Assembly (NCBI GenBank): GCA_018698675.1
Contig: JABIPA010000012.1
Coordinates: 1-50,764, forward strand
DNA: 50,764 nt
Direction: 5' to 3'
DNA from: a bacterium
Lineage (GTDB): Bacteria; Margulisbacteria; Marinamargulisbacteria; JABIPA01
A program made the position numbers and the translations under genes. The notes beneath the pieces were generated by a model that was not told the DNA's origin, ran no database searches, and saw only the letters and a list, made by a program, of their open reading frames with translations. Positions 35,073 to 44,043 of the stretch are shown in pieces (the first letter of the stretch is position 1; each line of letters opens with the position of its first letter).

Positions 35073-36083
35073 ATGGAATTTAAAATCGTCAAACTAAAAA
35101 TAGAAGACTTAAATAGTGACAATTCGTTGTTTAGTTGTGAATCTTTACGCGAGCTAACTACCTTAAATTCAAGCCCCTTACAAACTGGTAAACTTGAATC
35201 ATCAAAAATAGACATTCTATGGGTTTATAAAGATGTAAATGGATATCAAAGAATTGTAAACCCGTTTTGCCTCAATGATAATATCCGATCTAATGAAGAA
35301 AATTTTTCATGCATTGAATTATTGGGATACTCTTTTTTAGACTGCCTAAAGTTTCAACTTCAAACCTACGATCATGAACTAACAGCTGTAGAAAAAATCT
35401 ACTACATTTCTTGGATCTTCGAAAACTTTGTGAATAAAGAAAAGATATCTAAAGAGGGGCTTTTTAAAGAACTGTACCATATCCTCAACCTTCAAGCATT
35501 TAATCATCGTCCAGAAAAGCTTAAAAAATTAACACGCCTATCAAAAACCATATTGTCTTATTGCCATTCAAAAAAGTTCTCTTTAAAGCAAATTCAACTC
35601 ATTTCTCAACTAGATGAAGACATATTAAATTACGTACTATCAATAAATAAACTCGTTCCAGTATCTGCTAGTATTTTTATTCAATGGGTTCAAACCATTA
35701 ATGATTGTCTCGTTCAATATTCATGGTCAATGGAAACATTTGTAGACTACATGGAAACAGAAGGTTTCAACACAAATAAATTAACAACTATTTCAGAAAC
35801 AAAAAAAGAATTCACGCCCCCTATTGATACTTCTATTTTCAAAGACGAACTAAAAAAACTAAGATATAAAACTCTCTATGACTATAATAAAGTTATCGAA
35901 GACAAAGTTAAGGACTTTACTTCATCAAAAGACATAAGTATTAAATGGGACGAACGATGTGAAACACCAGGTTTTTCTTTAACAATCACTGCAAAATCTA
36001 AGCAAGACTTTAATGACTGCCTTAAGACATTAAATGATCCGGTCAGCCAAAAAAAAATATATTCAATATTGGAATCTATATAA
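35073..36083 (+). CDS. Unknown helical protein upstream of the SPL-like enzyme
   Basis: 336 residues. The N-terminal 75 residues (FKIVKLKIEDLNSDNSLF...GYQRIVNPFCLNDNI) faintly resemble a ParB/Srx-type domain (IPxxxL...G.xRI). The middle, about 105-230, is all-helical and begins ELTAVEKIYYISWIF, like the helical part of ParB-type proteins, but no helix-turn-helix can be asserted. The next gene, a radical SAM SPL-family protein, starts one base after its stop, so functional linkage is likely. The true family is unknown to me. Confidence 0.5.
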   Translation: MEFKIVKLKIEDLNSDNSLFSCESLRELTTLNSSPLQTGKLESSKIDILWVYKDVNGYQRIVNPFCLNDNIRSNEENFSCIELLGYSFLDCLKFQLQTYDHELTAVEKIYYISWIFENFVNKEKISKEGLFKELYHILNLQAFNHRPEKLKKLTRLSKTILSYCHSKKFSLKQIQLISQLDEDILNYVLSINKLVPVSASIFIQWVQTINDCLVQYSWSMETFVDYMETEGFNTNKLTTISETKKEFTPPIDTSIFKDELKKLRYKTLYDYNKVIEDKVKDFTSSKDISIKWDERCETPGFSLTITAKSKQDFNDCLKTLNDPVSQKKIYSILESI

Positions 36084-36084
36084 C

Positions 36085-37203
36085 ATGACAAAACAACCAT
36101 CTATCCCTATCTCTGCAGAGACGCCTTCTTTAGCGAAAAAACTAGGTAAAGAAAAAGCTACAATAACAACAAAAAAACCAATTGAAAAAGACTATAGAAA
36201 AGGAAAAAAATCTTTATACATCGAAGAAAAAAAGGGAACAAGTTTTGATACCTGTGCGACAATTGGCAACGAATACGTGTGCTGCAATGTTAAAGTTCTC
36301 AAATCAGTTACAAACTGCCCCTTCGATTGTTCGTATTGCTTCCTTCAAAACTATCTTACGAACGGTACAATGAGCGCTGTTGGAGATACAGAGTCATTGA
36401 TTGAAGAAGTTAAGCAACGACTAGAAGAACAACCTTGGCGCTTCTTTAGGATAGGGACCTGGGAACTGGGCGATTCACTTGCATTGGAAAAAGACATCAA
36501 TCAAGCCAGCGAATTAATTATGGCATTCAAAAACTTACCTAATGCAGTTTTAGAACTAAAAACAAAATCTGATTGTGTTGATACTATTTTGGACCTAGAT
36601 CATGGGAATAAAACCGTTGTTTCCTGGTCTATAAATCCTGCAAAAATAATTAACGAACAAGAGCATAAAACAGCTACCCTTCAAAAACGGTTAGCTGCAA
36701 TGAAAAAAGTAGAAGATGCCGGTTATCCAATAGGTCTTCATTTTGATCCAATGATTTACTACCCAGAATGGGAAGCTGATTATCATGAACTTATTGATCA
36801 GATATTCGATACCATTTCTCCAAAAAGTCTTGCGTGGGTATCGGTTGGCTCTCTTCGATTTAACCCTGAAATGAAGCAAAAAATGGCACTCAACTTCCCA
36901 AAGTCTTATATTCATTCTCAAGAAATGATATTAGGCCCCGACGGAAAAATAAGGTACGTCAAACCACTTCGCTTAAACATGTATAAATCATTTATGAAAA
37001 AATTGAATTCATATCTGGACCCTCAAACAGTGCTATATTTTTGTATGGAACGGTTTGATGTTTGGGAAAAAATTCTTGGATACTCACCACGTTCGATTGG
37101 GCATTTAGACTACATATTTGCCGATAAAATGAGAATAAAATACCCTGAAATGGTAGAAACAATGGGTTCTCTCGAGATGTACGAAGCTCATCAAGATTCG
37201 TAA
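36085..37203 (+). CDS. SPL-family radical SAM protein (spore photoproduct lyase-like)
   Basis: About 372 residues. The radical SAM cluster motif is CPFDCSYC (Cys78, 82, 85), a CxxxCxxC, followed by FLQNYLTNGT as in spore photoproduct lyase and its relatives. Later blocks RIGTWELGDSLALE, VVSWSINPAKII...HKTATLQKRLAAM and GYPIGLHFDPMI are family-typical. Classical SplB reverses the 5-thyminyl-dihydrothymine lesion in spore DNA; relatives in non-sporeformers are annotated as DNA repair photolyases with unproven substrates. The frame extends to 36034, but the ATG at 36085 follows the previous stop by one base and is the better start. No sporulation gene is seen here. Confidence 0.8.
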   Translation: MTKQPSIPISAETPSLAKKLGKEKATITTKKPIEKDYRKGKKSLYIEEKKGTSFDTCATIGNEYVCCNVKVLKSVTNCPFDCSYCFLQNYLTNGTMSAVGDTESLIEEVKQRLEEQPWRFFRIGTWELGDSLALEKDINQASELIMAFKNLPNAVLELKTKSDCVDTILDLDHGNKTVVSWSINPAKIINEQEHKTATLQKRLAAMKKVEDAGYPIGLHFDPMIYYPEWEADYHELIDQIFDTISPKSLAWVSVGSLRFNPEMKQKMALNFPKSYIHSQEMILGPDGKIRYVKPLRLNMYKSFMKKLNSYLDPQTVLYFCMERFDVWEKILGYSPRSIGHLDYIFADKMRIKYPEMVETMGSLEMYEAHQDS

Positions 37204-37237
37204 AATCAACTAATTCTTTAAAAAGTTAAATGAAAAT

Positions 37238-38902
37238 TTAAGAAGTTTTATTTGAATATGACTGAGCGATGTTAAGAGTGTGACTTCTAATTTTTCTTAA
37301 GGAAACAACCATATCTGAATAAGTCAAAGCAGTTAACGGCGAGTACTCTTTCTTACTTATTCGCTCGACATGCCCCTCTCTTATCTCATCTATTTTAGCC
37401 TTAATCTCATCAGATGTTTTATATATTGAAAGCTCTTCTAAATTGGAAGGAGCGTTAATACATGAGGAAACAGCTTCAAAATAAGTTTCGACCTCTTTTA
37501 ACAATAACGAAAATTCACTTTTCAAAGCCCCTTTTAAGGCGCCCTCTTTTTTCAATCGAACCGTAGACATTACAAGCTTCTCTAAATAATCCCCTAAACT
37601 CTCTAATTCATCCGCTACCCTTACAATTGACTGAGCTTCAGCAGATTGTTCGTGAGATAATCTCTTTTCCATCACCTGGCACATATACACGGTCACTTCT
37701 TTTTCAATATTATCTGTTATCTGTTCATATCTTTTAATCTCTTCTATAGATTCATCATCATTATTTGGTTTTTCGAATATACCTCGAGTTACCTCAAACA
37801 TACTTTTCACAACATCTTTAAATTTCAAAAGTTCTTGTTGTGCCTGAATAATTGCCGTAGCCGGTAAAAACGAATTTTTATTTCCTAGCAACGTAAACGT
37901 AGGGTCTTCATGCCTAATTTTTTCAGGTGTTAACTTAACAATTAAATTTGAGAATTGTCTTAAAAAAGGTAAAAATATTAACGTTGCAGCCACATTAAAA
38001 ATTGTGTGTCCTGACGCAATATGAAACGCAATATATGGACGATCTCCTGATTCATTTACAAAATTAGCAGCATTTGGAATCAACCATTCAATAAATTGAA
38101 CATAATAAGGAAATATAGCGACCATTATACCTACACCAAATAAATTAAAAATCGCGTGAGCTTTAGCAGCTCTTTTTGCATTAACATTTCCACCAACCGC
38201 AGCCAATAATGCGGTAATTGTCGTTCCTATATTTTCACCTAATACCAACGCCGCTGCAGTATGAAATTCGATTACGCCAGATACTGCTAAGGCTATCGTT
38301 ATTCCTAACATTGCTGACGACGATTGAATGATCATAGTCAAAATACAACCCATAATAATGCAATACACATACGACATGTAATCATGCCCAGAAAAATAAT
38401 GAAGGCTTTCTATAAATGCGGGATACGTACGTAGAGGTTTAAATGCGCCACTCATTAACTGTAGCCCAAAAAATATTAATCCAATTCCAAAAATAATGCG
38501 TCCTATTTGTCGCCATTTACCAGATTTGGCATAAAGAGACGGATATAAAGAAAGACCTATTAATAAAAGGCCATACTTTCCAACTTTTATCGAAATTATC
38601 CACCCTGTAATCGTTGTTCCAATATTGGCTCCAAATATAACGCCAATCGCTTGGGTAAGAGACATTAGCCCAGAATTCACGAAGCCTACAGTCATAACTG
38701 TGGTAATCGAAGAACTTTGAACTATGGTCGTGACCCCTAAACCGACAAGAACGGCTAAAAATCGATTAGAGGTAAGAGACCCTATGATTCGTTTTATTAC
38801 ATCTCCGCCCAAAGCTTGTAATCCATCGGTCATGTTTCTCATGCCGTAAAAAAACAAACTAAGCCCGCCAAAAGCAGTATAAATTATTTTGAATACATCC
38901 AT
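37238..38902 (-). CDS. Na/Pi cotransporter with PhoU domain
   Basis: A 554-residue membrane protein. The first about 320 residues contain two inverted NptA-type repeats with QSSS motifs (TTIVQSSSITTVMTVGF; LTMIIQSSSAMLGIT) and GANIGTTITG/GENIGTTITA sequences, marking the sodium-phosphate cotransporter family (YjbB/NptA type). Residues about 345-554 are a helical PhoU-like cytosolic domain (TDNIEKEVTVYMCQVM...SIVRVADELESLGDY). In some bacteria such proteins export phosphate. Monocistronic, convergent with the SPL-like gene. No Pho box was identified. Confidence 0.9.
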   Translation of the reverse strand: MDVFKIIYTAFGGLSLFFYGMRNMTDGLQALGGDVIKRIIGSLTSNRFLAVLVGLGVTTIVQSSSITTVMTVGFVNSGLMSLTQAIGVIFGANIGTTITGWIISIKVGKYGLLLIGLSLYPSLYAKSGKWRQIGRIIFGIGLIFFGLQLMSGAFKPLRTYPAFIESLHYFSGHDYMSYVYCIIMGCILTMIIQSSSAMLGITIALAVSGVIEFHTAAALVLGENIGTTITALLAAVGGNVNAKRAAKAHAIFNLFGVGIMVAIFPYYVQFIEWLIPNAANFVNESGDRPYIAFHIASGHTIFNVAATLIFLPFLRQFSNLIVKLTPEKIRHEDPTFTLLGNKNSFLPATAIIQAQQELLKFKDVVKSMFEVTRGIFEKPNNDDESIEEIKRYEQITDNIEKEVTVYMCQVMEKRLSHEQSAEAQSIVRVADELESLGDYLEKLVMSTVRLKKEGALKGALKSEFSLLLKEVETYFEAVSSCINAPSNLEELSIYKTSDEIKAKIDEIREGHVERISKKEYSPLTALTYSDMVVSLRKIRSHTLNIAQSYSNKTS

Positions 38903-39056
38903 ATTTTTTGGATTATATAATGAAAGATTAAATTTTAAAATAGATTAATTATTCATTGAATACATTTTCTCTATCCGTTCTATTTTGAGTTCAATTTTAT
39001 TAAAAAATAACCTAATCCGATAACATCATATTTTCTATAATCGATTATTTTCTCTA

Positions 39057-40328
39057 TTAATTCTTATCCAGAAAATAGTCTTTCATAATTCCAATGATCT
39101 TTCTCAATTCGCTTTCTTTAATCAGAGCTGGAGGCATTGTATAAATAAACGATTCAAATCCTCGAAGCCACGCACCTTTATTAAACGCATACTCGCCAAA
39201 CCCATCTATATCAGATTTGTTATAGACCTCAATAACACCTATCCCTCCCTTAACCCGAATCCTCTTAATCAAGGGATGAGTGAAACCAAGTAACCCTTCT
39301 TCCAAAATTTTCTGAATTTCTAAAAACTTTTGCGAATAATTGTTCTTTGTGGCCAAATCGATGCTTTTAATCGCCAAACTACATGCTAGTGGATTCCCCA
39401 TAAACGTAGGACCATGCATAAAAGCCTTCTCTGGCTCTCCTTTTGCATAAAAGGCCCGAAAGACTTTATCTGATGTAATTGTGGCCGCAAGCCCCAAATA
39501 ACCCCCAGTTAAGCCCTTTCCGCATACTAAAATATCAGGCTCCGTTTTAGATTGATGATATGCAAAAAAAGTTCCAGTTCTACAAAAACCAGTTGCTACC
39601 TCGTCGTAAATCAATAAAACGTCATGTTTGTCTGCCAAATTACGTAGCTCATCCAAATAGTCGGGTGTGAAAAAATTAAATCCTCCAGCACATTGTACCA
39701 ATGGTTCTAGTACAATAGCGGCTATTTCATCGTGTTTTTTACTCAAAAACACATCTATTTTTTTTAACTGGTCTCTTTTTATATCAGGATCTGAAGACGG
39801 AGCATCAAAAAAATGATGCTTCATTAAAATAGGAGAAAATATATGATGCATGCTATCTTCGGGATCACTTATCGACATAGCGCCGGTGGTATCACCATGA
39901 TACGATTTTTTAAAACATATTAGTTTACTTTTTGTTGCCTGTTTTTTATTCATCCAATATTGAATGCTTAACTTAATTGCAACTTCAATTCCTACAGACC
40001 CGCTATCCGAAAAAAACACTCTATTTAAAGACCGTCCACATATAGTCGAAAGACTTTTTGCTAACTCAATTGCAGGTTCGTGTATAAGACCCCCAATCAT
40101 CACATGGGAAAATTTATCTATCTGAAATTTTAAGGCGTCATTAAGAGAGTGATGATTATATCCATGTAATACGGACCACCATGAGGAGATCCCGTCGATT
40201 ACCCATTGTCCATCTAGCTTTAAGTTAACCCCTTTTGCTTCTTCTACGAGTTTAGGAGCGAAATCATCACCCATTTGAGTATAGGGATACCATATATGTT
40301 CAGTACGTCTGTTATTTTCTTGTTTCAT
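39057..40328 (-). CDS. bioA: Adenosylmethionine-8-amino-7-oxononanoate aminotransferase
   Basis: A PLP-dependent aminotransferase of biotin synthesis that makes 7,8-diaminopelargonate, using SAM as amino donor. Markers are HIWYPYTQM near the N-terminus (diagnostic for BioA), DGISSWWSVLHGYNH, FSDSGSVGIEVAIK, LIYDEVATGFCRTG and the PLP-lysine block CGKGLTGGYLGLAATIT, then FMHGPTFMGNPLAC. The frame runs up to a GTG at 40391, but that adds 21 unrelated residues and would lie over the operator pair; ATG 40328 gives 423 residues, the normal length. No other bio gene is in the window. Confidence 0.92.
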   Translation of the reverse strand: MKQENNRRTEHIWYPYTQMGDDFAPKLVEEAKGVNLKLDGQWVIDGISSWWSVLHGYNHHSLNDALKFQIDKFSHVMIGGLIHEPAIELAKSLSTICGRSLNRVFFSDSGSVGIEVAIKLSIQYWMNKKQATKSKLICFKKSYHGDTTGAMSISDPEDSMHHIFSPILMKHHFFDAPSSDPDIKRDQLKKIDVFLSKKHDEIAAIVLEPLVQCAGGFNFFTPDYLDELRNLADKHDVLLIYDEVATGFCRTGTFFAYHQSKTEPDILVCGKGLTGGYLGLAATITSDKVFRAFYAKGEPEKAFMHGPTFMGNPLACSLAIKSIDLATKNNYSQKFLEIQKILEEGLLGFTHPLIKRIRVKGGIGVIEVYNKSDIDGFGEYAFNKGAWLRGFESFIYTMPPALIKESELRKIIGIMKDYFLDKN

Positions 40329-40374
40329 GAAGTTAGTTTTACAATAAGAGTATAAATTTACAAGGAGAACTATA

Positions 40375-40422
40375 TTACAAAAATGTAACACTAATTACTT
40401 AGTATTTACATTTTTGTAACAC
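40375..40422 (-). promoter_or_regulatory. Twin operator-like sites upstream of bioA
   Basis: TTACAAAAATGTAACAC (40375-40391) and TTACATTTTTGTAACAC (40406-40422). Each has a TTACA-N4-TGTAA dyad, the two cores are exact reverse complements, and both are followed by CAC. They are 31 bp apart, about three helical turns, and lie 47-94 bases upstream of the bioA ATG. The position and geometry suit cooperative binding of a repressor such as a biotin regulator, but the sequence is not the classic BirA site, so the regulator is unknown. Confidence 0.55.
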
Positions 40423-40513
40423 ACTATTCGTTTTCTAAATCTATTTCTGGGTATATAACGTTAATAAAAAAATTTTCTAATTATACAAAACGTGCTTCAA
40501 AGGACATATGTAC

Positions 40514-40984
40514 CTATAAATCCTTTGTGTCTTCTACCTTTGTCTTAGAAAATAGACTAGAAAACATGCTTCTTTTGACCTTAAATCCACCAGAATCGGG
40601 ACGGGTACTTTTTACCACATTCTGAAAAGAAGAATGATTGCGTTTCTTCGAAAGATATTGATGTTTAACTTTTGAAGATGACTTATCCGTTTTTTTGGAA
40701 ACAACCACCCTCTCCACAAATTGAGCACTTTGGTTAGGCGCTTCACGACGAGCTGAATACCGTTGATCACTGGATAACATATATGTTTGTTGAACTATTT
40801 CTAGATAAGGATGTCGTCTTTGTTTAATTTCTTTCATTGAATATTTACCGGGATTATTCGTTTCTTCTCTTGCTAAAGCTCTAAGCTGTTCGCTTGCTGC
40901 AATATATTGAGGATTCTTATAAGCAGCTTGTGTAGAGCTCGCAATAAGTATTCCAACTATCAAAACCATCTTAACCGTTCTCAT
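40514..40984 (-). CDS. Small secreted basic protein
   Basis: 156 residues, family unknown. Signal peptide at about 1-20 (MVLIVGILIASSTQA, cleavage likely before AYKNPQ). The mature part is rich in Lys, Arg, Ser and Gln without cysteines and lacks an obvious fold; it has low-complexity SSSKVKHQYLSKKRNHSS in the middle. Likely periplasmic or secreted. Alone on its strand, divergent from the aldo/keto reductase with about 100 bases between. Confidence 0.6.
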   Translation of the reverse strand: MRTVKMVLIVGILIASSTQAAYKNPQYIAASEQLRALAREETNNPGKYSMKEIKQRRHPYLEIVQQTYMLSSDQRYSARREAPNQSAQFVERVVVSKKTDKSSSKVKHQYLSKKRNHSSFQNVVKSTRPDSGGFKVKRSMFSSLFSKTKVEDTKDL

Positions 40985-41087
40985 AATTTTTTAATCCTAT
41001 CTATTCTCTGTTAGACTTGTTTAAAATGCTCTGTCCAAATTTATTCTGGAACATAGCACTAACTTATGTAAGATATATGCAAAATTC

Positions 41088-42065
41088 ATGCCAAACTATA
41101 AACAACTATTAAATAAACAAACTATTTCCTCCTTACCTCATAAGGAAAAAATTCAACATTTCTTTTGGATGGGCACTTGGAGTCTTTCCGGATTCAAGTA
41201 TGGATTTAGTGATCAACGAGAGTCTATTAAAGTATTAGAAGCCGCTTATGATATTGGAATAAGAAAGTTTGATTCCGCTAACTTCTATGGAAATGGAGAA
41301 TCCCTTCGTCTACTAAAAAAAGTATTCGGATCGTGCTTAAATTCGATTTTTATTTCATCAAAAGGAGGGTTAATTTGGGAAAATGGAACAGTTATCAAAT
41401 CGATGGACCCATCAATTTTACATTCTGATCTGAACAAAACTCTAGAGATATTAGAGACAAATTTTATCGATCTTTATCAACTACATTGGCCCTTATTAAA
41501 GTCTTCTTTTTCTTCTCCTTACGAATTTTTTCTTTCAATAAAAGAAAAAAAAGTAATTGAACATTTTGGTCTAAATAATTTAAATAGTGAAATTGTTTTA
41601 GACTCATTACCCTTTTTAAGGGAAATATATTACAATTTTGTAAACCAGGTACACTACAGTCCACTTATTAATGACCGCCAAACTGTTCAATTACTCAAAA
41701 ATGAAACTAAGTGTATAACTATTGGAACAGGCCTTTTTGAGCAAGGCTTCCTTTTACCTAGTTTTAAAAACAAAAAAATTGGCAAAAAAGATATTCGACG
41801 AAGTCACCCTCTCCTAAACAATGTAATTTGTGAAAAATGGGTCGACTCCTTCAACGAGGCTTGTATTCCTTTTAAATTAGTCCCGGAAGTTGTTCTGTTA
41901 CTTTGGGCCTACTTTAGAACAGAGTTAGATGGTGTAATTATTGGGCCACGAACAATTATGCAACTATCTAAAATAAAACCAGCTTTTGACTTAATAAACG
42001 ATCCGTCCGTAGACAAGCATTTAAGCCCCCTTTTTGATTTTTTAGATACTACACCCGTCATCTAA
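41088..42065 (+). CDS. Aldo/keto reductase
   Basis: A 325-residue cytosolic NAD(P)H-dependent oxidoreductase with the AKR barrel. The catalytic tetrad is visible: Asp62 and Tyr67 in KFDSANFYGNGES, Lys92 in FISSKGG and His133 in DLYQLHWP. A C-terminal cofactor-binding-like DGVIIGPRTIMQL lies near 290. The family reduces many aldehydes and ketones and the substrate is not readable. The N-terminal 25 residues are longer than usual. Its last 24 bases overlap the 3' end of the convergent small gene at 42042-42374. Confidence 0.83.
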   Translation: MPNYKQLLNKQTISSLPHKEKIQHFFWMGTWSLSGFKYGFSDQRESIKVLEAAYDIGIRKFDSANFYGNGESLRLLKKVFGSCLNSIFISSKGGLIWENGTVIKSMDPSILHSDLNKTLEILETNFIDLYQLHWPLLKSSFSSPYEFFLSIKEKKVIEHFGLNNLNSEIVLDSLPFLREIYYNFVNQVHYSPLINDRQTVQLLKNETKCITIGTGLFEQGFLLPSFKNKKIGKKDIRRSHPLLNNVICEKWVDSFNEACIPFKLVPEVVLLLWAYFRTELDGVIIGPRTIMQLSKIKPAFDLINDPSVDKHLSPLFDFLDTTPVI

Positions 42066-42374
42066 ACATTGGAATACGTCGTCACAATTACGAAACATTT
42101 TCAATATTTCGGCAACGGCCTCCTTTTTCCGACTTTCATAGACTTCCGATTTTTTGATATAAGTTAACGCAGTTTTAAAGACATCAACGAACTCTGGAAA
42201 AATTGGAATCTCTAACAACAGGTCTAGTGTATTTCGAAGAGAATCGTCATTTAGAGGCATTTCACCAACAATTTTATGGAACCTTTCAAAATATGTATTC
42301 AGCTGAAAATCACATTTAATGGGTAAATTACCTTTATCATCTATAGATGTTGTAATCGATAGTATCTTTTTCAT
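42042..42374 (-). CDS. Small hypothetical protein
   Basis: 110 residues, no recognised family, no signal peptide. Mostly helical, with FQLNTYFERFHKIVGEMPL and a charged helix YIKKSEVYESRKKEAVAEILKMF; the C-terminus has two cysteines (FRNCDDVFQCLDDGC). It overlaps the convergent aldo/keto reductase gene by 24 bases, which slightly weakens the case for both ends. The reading frame, ATG and composition still look genuine. A palindrome lies 38 bases upstream. Confidence 0.5.
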   Translation of the reverse strand: MKKILSITTSIDDKGNLPIKCDFQLNTYFERFHKIVGEMPLNDDSLRNTLDLLLEIPIFPEFVDVFKTALTYIKKSEVYESRKKEAVAEILKMFRNCDDVFQCLDDGCSI

Positions 42375-42411
42375 TTTTCAATCTCACTTATTTTTATATA
42401 CAGAATTATCG

Positions 42412-42430
42412 AATTCATTCTAAATGAATT
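42412..42430. promoter_or_regulatory. Palindrome between divergent small genes
   Basis: AATTCATT-CTA-AATGAATT, exact 8-base arms, centred between the start of the 110-residue gene (minus) and a small plus-strand frame at 42447. The placement suits an operator controlling both directions. Confidence 0.35.
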
Positions 42431-42446
42431 TCATTTTTTTACAGAA

Positions 42447-42560
42447 ATGGAAAAACAAATCTTAGAAAGTCTATACAGAGGGGATTTTGACCTAAATTTT
42501 TCTTTTATAATAAACTCAGCTTATTATCAGAAGGACTTGCAAATGAGAACGGTAAATTAG
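42447..42560 (+). pseudogene. Possible decayed small gene
   Basis: A 37-codon frame starting MEKQILESLYRGDFD ends at TAG 42560. In another frame from about 42512 the same stretch reads KLSLLSEGLANENGKLDDSF, which also looks protein-like. Together they could be a frameshifted remnant of a small helical protein whose start (ILESLYRGDF) is reminiscent of small Firmicutes DUF6809 proteins. There is no SD. Weak call; the 42375-42687 gap otherwise contains only the palindrome and the terminator. Confidence 0.2.
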
Positions 42561-42603
42561 ATGATTCATTTAATCTTTATTTTGGTTGCACAAATCTAAA
42601 AAA

Positions 42604-42638
42604 AAAGAGACAACTATTAATATAATAGTTGTCTCTTT
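42604..42638. terminator. Strong intrinsic terminator of the mtaB-miaB-mrp operon
   Basis: A perfect 15-bp stem, AAAGAGACAACTATT / AATAGTTGTCTCTTT, with a five-base loop. On the minus strand it is followed by an unbroken T-run, 50 bases beyond the mrp stop. The A-rich side can also end plus-strand transcripts. Confidence 0.88.
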
Positions 42639-42687
42639 AGAAAAGAAAATATCATTCGATTACACTTTAGGCTTATACCTTATAAAA

Positions 42688-44043
42688 CTAAGTCGTAACA
42701 GGCTCTGGCTTTTCGCTTAATGCCTCAATTGCTTTGATTGGATAAAGAGATGTATGTCCATCATTCCAATTAATACCAAAGGCATAATTTCCTACACGCT
42801 TTATATCGGTAGGATGAATATCAGCTTTTATTGTCGATTTCTCAATGCGTGACTTTCCAGATAGTTCGTCTACACAATAAGCACAGCGGCATGCAAACCG
42901 AAGACCCGCAGCCGATAAAACTACCGTCTCGTCTCCTCTTTTAACTTCGATTGAACCTTTTTGGGGAGCCGTTACTTCTAATTTATCTTCTGATATATAT
43001 GCCAATTTGCTAACTTCACGAACAACTGCTTCAGATAATTCTGTAAACAATTGAGTCACTTCATTTTCTGGCTCAGCTATAACTAGAGGCTGACCATTAT
43101 CGGAATAATAGGCGACCTCATATTGCATTGGAAACTGAAAAGACTGAGTGAATCCAAATTCTTCAGAAAGACTATTCAAGGCGCCTTTTCCAAATACTTG
43201 ATGCTTTTTACTACAGTCATTACATTTGAAATAAGACATATTTTCTACAACTGCAATTGTTGGTATTTTTAACTCATCAAACATTTGGATACCTTTTACA
43301 ACATCTACAAAACTTATTCGTTGAGGCGTTGTTACGATTACAGCTGCAGTTACTGGGACTTGTTGACCAATCGTAAGTTGAATATCACCGGTTCCTGGAG
43401 GCATATCCAGAATTAAATAATCTAACTCACCCCAGTCAGTACTTCCTAATAATTGTTGAATAACTTGAGCAACCATTGGACCTCTCATTATTGCAGGTCC
43501 AGATTCTCCAGAACTTTCCGTTGCATAACCAAAAGACATCAATTTTACACCTTCGTAGTCCAGAGGTTCTATGAATGAACCTTCCATTTTTAGACTTACA
43601 TTTTCAAAACCAACCATTGTCGGTAAACTTGGTCCGTAAATATCTGCGTCAAAAAGACCAACTTTAGCACCCGTTTTTGAGAGACTAAATGCTAAATTTG
43701 TCGCAACCATAGATTTCCCTACGCCGCCTTTTCCACTTCCTACAGCAATAATATGACGAACCTTTTCCAGCCCCTTCATTTGAGTTGGTTTTTGTTTAAT
43801 TGCTTGAGCTGTCATTTCTACTTCAACCGACGTAACCCAATCCAATTCGTTAACCACACGTTCAGCTTCTTTTTTGAACATATCTTTAACTGGGCATGCT
43901 GGCGTTGTTAATTCAATACTAAAGGAGACATTTCCTTCTTTAATTTCTAGCTTTTTTATAAACCCTAAACTCACAATATCCTTGCTTAAATCTGGATCAA
44001 TAATTACTGATAATTTTTCTAATACCTGTTCATTTCTTGTCAT
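42688..44043 (-). CDS. mrp: Mrp/NBP35-type iron-sulfur carrier ATPase with MIP18 and DUF971 domains
   Basis: A 451-residue three-part protein: N-terminal MIP18/DUF59 domain (1-80, with PACPVKD), a P-loop ATPase (about 95-345) with the deviant Walker A GKGGVGKS (104-111) and a CxxC (FKCNDCSKKH) for a bridging cluster, and C-terminal DUF971 (about 365-445, CRCAYCVDELSGK). Mrp proteins bind and transfer 4Fe-4S clusters to apo-enzymes. It is coupled by ATGA to miaB, and miaB to mtaB. Both methylthiotransferases carry two clusters, so a cluster-delivery role in this operon is a natural reading. Confidence 0.92.
   Translation of the reverse strand: MTRNEQVLEKLSVIIDPDLSKDIVSLGFIKKLEIKEGNVSFSIELTTPACPVKDMFKKEAERVVNELDWVTSVEVEMTAQAIKQKPTQMKGLEKVRHIIAVGSGKGGVGKSMVATNLAFSLSKTGAKVGLFDADIYGPSLPTMVGFENVSLKMEGSFIEPLDYEGVKLMSFGYATESSGESGPAIMRGPMVAQVIQQLLGSTDWGELDYLILDMPPGTGDIQLTIGQQVPVTAAVIVTTPQRISFVDVVKGIQMFDELKIPTIAVVENMSYFKCNDCSKKHQVFGKGALNSLSEEFGFTQSFQFPMQYEVAYYSDNGQPLVIAEPENEVTQLFTELSEAVVREVSKLAYISEDKLEVTAPQKGSIEVKRGDETVVLSAAGLRFACRCAYCVDELSGKSRIEKSTIKADIHPTDIKRVGNYAFGINWNDGHTSLYPIKAIEALSEKPEPVTT

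Noticed and set aside
40329-40391. Longer GTG start of bioA
   Set aside because: It would add 21 residues unlike any BioA and lie across the operator pair; ATG 40328 gives the normal family start.
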